This document shows positions 59,682 through 64,000 of a stretch of DNA of 64,000 nucleotides, piece by piece. Made by a program: the position numbers and the translations under genes. How positions within the stretch are numbered: position 1 is the stretch's first letter; each line of letters begins with the position of its first letter. The DNA lies in assembly GCF_000403455.2 (NCBI RefSeq), contig NZ_KE159748.1, forward strand, positions 317,523 to 381,522. The letters are read 5' to 3'. This DNA is from Dorea sp. 5-2 (lineage in GTDB: Bacteria; Bacillota; Clostridia; Lachnospirales; Lachnospiraceae). The notes under the pieces are model-generated. The model had not been told where the DNA came from, made no database searches, and saw only the letters and a program-made list of their open reading frames with translations.

Positions 59682-61740
59682 ACTGACGGTTATCGTGGTG
59701 ATCCTGGCGGTGGTGATACCGGCATTTGCCGTAATGAGCCAATATTGGGAATGGTATGCGGGAGCGGAAGCGGCCGTAGAGAATGAAGAGCGTTCCACTA
59801 TGGTGTCTGAGGATTTCCTGAGGATATTCCTGGACGCAGGATATATCCTCTATAATACGGAAAGCGGCAGAGAGAAAGAAGAAGATATTTCCGCGGAGGA
59901 GATCAAGATGATCCTGCGTGAGAATACTTCTAAGATAGAAGAATATGAGAATATCTATCCCTATCTTGAGTACCGCGTCCTGGATGAAGACGGAGAAGAG
60001 ATCGCGAAAAGCACGGCGGATTCCGGCGATGTCCTGACGGAGAAGAATATGTCTTCTTATGAGTTAGGAATGGCAGTCACCTATGATGAATACGGCAATC
60101 CGGACGTCCGGATAGAAGCAGGGAAATATAAGTCGGAACAGAGTGTTGCGATGCGTGAAGTGATCAATGAATATGACAGCTCGAACCTGGAGATGGAAAC
60201 CTATGATGGGAATGCGGAGGAATGGGAGACTGTCTGTCTGGAGAAACCAAAGAACCGGACCTATCTTTACGCGATGACGGCGCAAAACCTGCAGAATTAT
60301 ATTGATAATTACACTTATACAGGTTATTATTCTATGATGGAATCTATGAAAAATGTCGTACTTATCATGATCTTGGCGGTAGCTGTCCTGGCGTGGTTTC
60401 TGCCGGTACTTCCTTTCTGGTATCCGAAGGAATTACGGATCTTAAGGACGCCTTTTGAGATTGTTGTATGTGTGTTTCTCTTTATCGCAGAGGTGTTGGG
60501 AGAGAATCTGTGGTGGATCGCGGAGCGGTCCGGCGGCAGTGCGGATCTTATTGATTTCATTATATGGACGATCGTGTTTGCCGTTACATTCTGGGCGGCG
60601 ACATGTTTAAGGCAGGTGTATACAATGGGAACACGGACCTATATGAAGGAACGGATGCTATGTGTCAAGTATTGGAAATATATCCGGAGCGGATGGGAAT
60701 ATGTTGCTGCGAAGATACGAAACAGTGTCAGCCGCTGTTATCATTTCATAGACCGGATCGACTTAAGTAGTAAGAATGACCGGACGATCTTTAAGATCGT
60801 GGCAGTGAATTTCGTTATCTTGACATTGTTCTGCATGATGTGGTTCGGAGGGATCTTCGCGCTGGTGCTCTATTCCGCCGTATTGTTCTGGCTGCTTCGG
60901 AAATATTTTCTTGAACTGCAGGAGAAATACGCGGTGCTGCTTCGTGCCACCGGCGAGATCGCGAAGGGGAATCTGGATGTGGAGATCACAGAGGATCTTG
61001 GGATATTCAGTCCGTTTAAGCAGGAGATACAGAAGATCCAGACCGGATTCAAGAAGGCGGTCGACGAAGAGGTGAAGAGCCAGCGCATGAAGACCGATCT
61101 GATCACGAATGTCTCTCATGATCTGAAGACGCCCCTTACGGCGATCATCACCTATGTGAATCTTCTGAAGGATGAGAAAGACGAGGAAAAGCAGAAGGAT
61201 TATATCGAGGTTCTTGAGAGAAAGTCGATGCGCCTGAAGGTATTGATCGAAGATCTCTTTGAGGTTAGTAAGGCGAGCAGTAAAAATGTGACGCTGCATA
61301 TCATAGATGTGGACGTGGTGAACCTCTTTAAGCAGGTGAAACTGGAACTGGAAGATAAGATCGCGGGGGCGGATCTGGACTTCCGGTGTATGTATCCGGA
61401 AGAGAAAGTGGTTGCGTCTCTGGACAGCCAGAAGACTTACCGGGTGTTTGAGAACCTTCTTGTCAATATTATCAAATATGCGATGCCGCATACCCGGGTA
61501 TATATTGAGATCACGCGGGAGGACAAAGAAGCCGTGATCAGGATGAAGAATGTATCGGCGGCAGAGCTTGACTTTAATACGGATGAGATCACGGAACGTT
61601 TCGTCCGGGGAGACACTTCGCGGAATACGGAAGGGTCAGGGCTTGGGCTTGCCATAGCAAAGAGCTTTGTAGAGCTGCAGAAAGGGAAATTCAAGATAGA
61701 AACGGAGGCAGATCTTTTTAAGGTAGAGGTGAGATTTTAA
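59650..61740 (+). CDS. Membrane sensor histidine kinase
   Basis: A 696-residue kinase. N-terminal anchor (about 10-28), extracytoplasmic domain of about 190 residues, then several membrane segments (235-256, 265-285, 302-322, 384-415), HAMP-like linker, His-box VSHDLKTPLTAIITYVNLLK (His about residue 490) and an ATPase domain (ENLLVNIIKYAMPHTR, GSGLGLAIAKSF). GTG 59650 overlaps the regulator gene by 32 bases; a TTG one codon later is also possible. Many membrane helices before the kinase core are unusual but seen in Lachnospiraceae. Confidence 0.88.
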   Translation: MLGTKSKSSRKLTVIVVILAVVIPAFAVMSQYWEWYAGAEAAVENEERSTMVSEDFLRIFLDAGYILYNTESGREKEEDISAEEIKMILRENTSKIEEYENIYPYLEYRVLDEDGEEIAKSTADSGDVLTEKNMSSYELGMAVTYDEYGNPDVRIEAGKYKSEQSVAMREVINEYDSSNLEMETYDGNAEEWETVCLEKPKNRTYLYAMTAQNLQNYIDNYTYTGYYSMMESMKNVVLIMILAVAVLAWFLPVLPFWYPKELRILRTPFEIVVCVFLFIAEVLGENLWWIAERSGGSADLIDFIIWTIVFAVTFWAATCLRQVYTMGTRTYMKERMLCVKYWKYIRSGWEYVAAKIRNSVSRCYHFIDRIDLSSKNDRTIFKIVAVNFVILTLFCMMWFGGIFALVLYSAVLFWLLRKYFLELQEKYAVLLRATGEIAKGNLDVEITEDLGIFSPFKQEIQKIQTGFKKAVDEEVKSQRMKTDLITNVSHDLKTPLTAIITYVNLLKDEKDEEKQKDYIEVLERKSMRLKVLIEDLFEVSKASSKNVTLHIIDVDVVNLFKQVKLELEDKIAGADLDFRCMYPEEKVVASLDSQKTYRVFENLLVNIIKYAMPHTRVYIEITREDKEAVIRMKNVSAAELDFNTDEITERFVRGDTSRNTEGSGLGLAIAKSFVELQKGKFKIETEADLFKVEVRF

Positions 61741-61745
61741 ATGGA

Positions 61746-61774
61746 TTGACAAATCTTATTTTTTCGCATATGAT
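61746..61774 (+). promoter_or_regulatory. Sigma-A promoter of the cysE-cysS leader
   Basis: ttgaca (61746-61751), 17-base spacer, tatgat (61769-61774), about 10 bases before the T-box leader starts. Confidence 0.8.
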
Positions 61775-61784
61775 ATAACGTACA

Positions 61785-62138
61785 TGGAAAAAGACATTGA
61801 ACGGAAAGAGTAGCAGGCAATGAAACCGACAGAGAGAAGCTGCCGCCGGCTGAAAGCAGCTTTGGGGAAGAAGGACTGTGAAGTGCGTCCGGGAGTCGAT
61901 CCGGCGAAGGGATACGAGTCTTTGTAGCCGGATACGGGTTTACACACGTTATGTGTATCAGAGCGGAGAATTAAGATGGATTTTCAGGCTGATTATTTTG
62001 GCGGGATGCGGATAAGACATCAGGAGTTCTCTATGAGAGTGGAACCGCGGAGTGATGCTTCGTCTCTTGAAACCATAGTATGTGGGGAAACTGCCGGCGG
62101 CAGGTTCTTCATATGGCGGAGAGGGGCGGAGCTTTTTT
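61785..62138 (+). promoter_or_regulatory. T-box riboswitch, cysteine type
   Basis: A tRNA-sensing leader. Recognised by the AGAGTA-like bulge region, agagagaagctgcc and the canonical T-box sequence agagtggaaccgcgg at 62036-62050. The base after tgg is A; in T-boxes this pairs with the tRNA discriminator base, and tRNA-Cys has U there. A tgc triplet at 61884-61886 could be the specifier codon. A 12-bp terminator stem (62057-62068 with 62121-62132) and T6 (62133-62138) complete it. Uncharged tRNA-Cys should allow readthrough into cysE-cysS. Confidence 0.9.
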
Positions 62139-62184
62139 GTGGTATGGGAATATATGGAATGGTTCTATCAGGAAGGAGGAATGG

Positions 62185-62904
62185 ATGCATATGGGAATAC
62201 TATCATATATCAGGCAGGAGATCCAGGTGGTCCGGGAACGCGACCCGGCGATCAAGTCGAATCTGGAGGTCTTCTTATATCCAAGCTTCAAGGCGATCCT
62301 ACATTACCGTGTGGCGCATAAGCTGTATCTTAAGAAGCATTATTTCCTCGCACGCTGGATCTCGCAGCGGACAGTCAGGAAGACGGGGATAGAGATACAT
62401 CCCGGCGCTACGATCGGGAAGGGGTTGTTCATCGACCATGGAAGCGGTGTGATCATCGGAGAGACGGCAAAGCTCGGCGATAACGTTACTCTGTACCAGG
62501 GGGTGACCCTTGGCGGTACGGGGAAGGAGAAGGGGAAGCGCCACCCGACCCTCGGCGATAATGTCATGGTGAGCGCCGGTGCGAAGGTATTAGGTTCTTT
62601 CAAGATCGGGGAGAATTCCAAGATCGGAGCCGGAAGCGTGGTGTTAAAGGAAGTGCCTGCGAACTGTACCGTAGTCGGAGTGCCAGGGCGCATCGTGAAG
62701 ATGGGAGACCAGAAGATCCCGCGCATGGATCTGGATCAGGTGCATCTGCCGGATCCTATCAGCAACGATATCCGGGAACTGCAGGCAGACAATATCCGGC
62801 TGCATAAGCGGCTCATGCAGATGGAGAAGCGTATGAGGTGTATGCAGACGCAGGAGATAGACGTGCTGGACGAGAAGGCGTCAGGCAAGACGGGATCCGG
62901 ATAG
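62185..62904 (+). CDS. cysE: Serine O-acetyltransferase CysE
   Basis: A 239-residue acetyltransferase. N-terminal helical part ([40 protein letters not shown]) and a left-handed beta-helix of hexapeptide repeats ([55 protein letters not shown]). It makes O-acetylserine, the acceptor for sulfide in cysteine synthesis. The start follows aaggagg (62173-62179); ATG 62185 is used, ATG 62191 is the alternative. Placed behind a Cys T-box, so it is induced by cysteine starvation. Confidence 0.95.
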   Translation: MHMGILSYIRQEIQVVRERDPAIKSNLEVFLYPSFKAILHYRVAHKLYLKKHYFLARWISQRTVRKTGIEIHPGATIGKGLFIDHGSGVIIGETAKLGDNVTLYQGVTLGGTGKEKGKRHPTLGDNVMVSAGAKVLGSFKIGENSKIGAGSVVLKEVPANCTVVGVPGRIVKMGDQKIPRMDLDQVHLPDPISNDIRELQADNIRLHKRLMQMEKRMRCMQTQEIDVLDEKASGKTGSG

Positions 62905-62979
62905 AGAAGATAGATTGAACGGATCAGAGAATAGAGGATCAAACAGACCGAGATAAAATGGAAAGGAGAAATAGCAGAA

Positions 62980-64000
62980 ATGAAACTGTATAACACACTG
63001 TCCAAGAGAAAAGAAGAATTTGTTCCCCTTGAGGAAGGAAAGGTCAGGATGTATGTCTGCGGGCCTACCGTTTATAATTTCATCCATATTGGAAATGCAA
63101 GGCCGATGATCGTATTTGATACGGTGAGAAGGTATCTGGAATACAAGGGTTACGACGTGAACTTTGTATCGAATTTCACGGATGTGGATGACAAGATCAT
63201 CAAGAAAGCGATCGAAGAGGGTGTTTCTTCCGAGGAGATTTCAAAGCGTTATATCGCTGAGTGCAAGAAGGATATGGAGGGCATGAATGTGAAGCCTGCC
63301 ACCACCCATCCGCTTGCCACACAGGAGATCGGCGGGATGGTTGAGATGATCCGGACGTTGATCGAGAAGGGATATGCCTATGAGAAGAATGGTACGGTCT
63401 ATTTCCGCACCCGCCGGTTTGAGGATTATGGGAAATTATCCCACAAGAACTTAGACGACCTGCGGTCCGGCGAGCGTTCCCTCCTTGTGACAGGGGAGGA
63501 TGAGAAGGAGGATCCGTTGGATTTCGTGCTGTGGAAGCCGAAGAAGGAGGGAGAGCCTTCCTGGGAGTCGCCGTGGAGCGACGGGCGTCCGGGCTGGCAT
63601 ATCGAGTGTTCCGAGATGTCGAAGAAGTATCTGGGCGAGCAGATCGACATCCATGCGGGAGGCGAGGATCTGGTATTTCCGCATCATGAGAATGAGATTG
63701 CCCAGAGCGAGGCGGCGAACGGAAAGGAATTTGCGAAATATTGGATGCACAATGCATTTCTGAATATCGACAACCGTAAGATGAGTAAGTCGCTGGGGAA
63801 CTTCCGCACGGTCCGGGAGATCAGCGAACAGTATGACCTGCAGGTCCTGCGTTTCTTCATGCTGAGCGCGCACTACAGAAGCCCGCTGAATTTCAGCGCG
63901 GATCTGATGGAGGCGTCCAAGAGCGGGCTGGAACGTATCGTCAATGCGGCGGATCATCTGAAGTTCCTTATGGGAAATGCGAAGACGGAAGAGATGACAG
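62980..64000 (+). CDS. cysS: Cysteinyl-tRNA synthetase, 5' part (cut by window end)
   Basis: A class I tRNA synthetase; 340 residues lie in the window. Zn-binding Cys in [10 protein letters not shown], the HIGH-type motif [40 protein letters not shown] and the KMSKS loop [11 protein letters not shown] are all present. It charges tRNA-Cys. ATG 62980 lies after gaaaggag. Overlap of its control with cysE by one T-box means cysteine synthesis and charging respond together. The C-terminal anticodon-binding part is outside the window. Confidence 0.97.
   Translation, partial: MKLYNTLSKRKEEFVPLEEGKVRMYVCGPTVYNFIHIGNARPMIVFDTVRRYLEYKGYDVNFVSNFTDVDDKIIKKAIEEGVSSEEISKRYIAECKKDMEGMNVKPATTHPLATQEIGGMVEMIRTLIEKGYAYEKNGTVYFRTRRFEDYGKLSHKNLDDLRSGERSLLVTGEDEKEDPLDFVLWKPKKEGEPSWESPWSDGRPGWHIECSEMSKKYLGEQIDIHAGGEDLVFPHHENEIAQSEAANGKEFAKYWMHNAFLNIDNRKMSKSLGNFRTVREISEQYDLQVLRFFMLSAHYRSPLNFSADLMEASKSGLERIVNAADHLKFLMGNAKTEEMT

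Noticed and set aside
59650..61740. Kinase gene read as a fusion of two proteins because of its many membrane helices
   Set aside because: One continuous frame with a normal order of sensor, HAMP-like linker and kinase domains; no internal start with a ribosome site.
1..64000. tRNA or rRNA genes
   Set aside because: No cloverleaf or rRNA segment was recognised by eye; the only tRNA-related RNA seen is the T-box leader.

Overview
The window looks like a chromosome segment of a spore-forming, low-oxygen Firmicute, most likely a gut Lachnospiraceae (Dorea / Mediterraneibacter / Clostridium scindens-like). The evidence is the sporulation set (cotJ operon, spoIIGA-sigE, sigG, a SpoVD-like PBP), the Lachnospiraceae-style division cluster, a YesMN-controlled sugar ABC operon and a Cys T-box. 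No organism name can be read directly from the DNA.

Region 1 (1-8646) is a mobile mosaic. It holds a DUF6711-type prophage gene, a methyltransferase, a YjdF gene behind a yjdF-type riboswitch, broken phage-tail, S8-peptidase and Rpn-nuclease pieces, and an AT-rich island (about 2670-5427) with an AbiE-like toxin/antitoxin pair and a two-gene membrane protein plus trypsin-like protease operon. It ends with a large serine recombinase whose stop codon lies about 25 bp from a break in the spore-coat gene cotJC. The simplest reading is a serine-integrase element (prophage or skin-like) inserted in cotJC, with its left end and the rest of cotJC outside the window.

Region 2 (8647-25798) is conserved chromosome: cotJC'-cotJB-cotJA on the minus strand, a SEDS (FtsW/RodA) gene, degV, then the dcw cluster mraZ-rsmH-ftsL-pbp-spoVD-mraY-murD-ftsW-ftsQ-ftsZ, then spoIIGA-sigE. 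murF and murG are not present. Control sites seen include 10-bp-phased MraZ boxes and a spoIIG-like promoter with a long spacer and 0A boxes.

Region 3 (25848-45122) separates sigE from sigG by about 19 kb. It carries a beta-CASP metallo-hydrolase, a broken CdaR-type regulator, a complete IS4/IS1634-type insertion sequence with inverted repeats and a 6-bp target duplication, deletion scars of a dehydrogenase, a YkvI-like transporter and eutS, intact eutP and an alcohol dehydrogenase. Next comes a carbohydrate module: YesM/YesN two-component system, two LplB/C-type permeases, a lipoprotein binding protein, two Gfo/Idh/MocA dehydrogenases, two TIM-barrel isomerase/epimerases and a GH3 glycosidase. 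The genes fit uptake of a glycoside followed by oxidation/isomerisation and hydrolysis in the cytoplasm.

Region 4 (45123-64000) is housekeeping: sigG, a HAD phosphatase, pth-mfd-prsA, a yqeY-like gene, nfeD plus paraslipin, a LytTR/GHKL two-component pair, ispF, a GNAT acetyltransferase, an OmpR/histidine kinase pair, and a Cys T-box leader ahead of cysE and cysS (cysS runs off the window).
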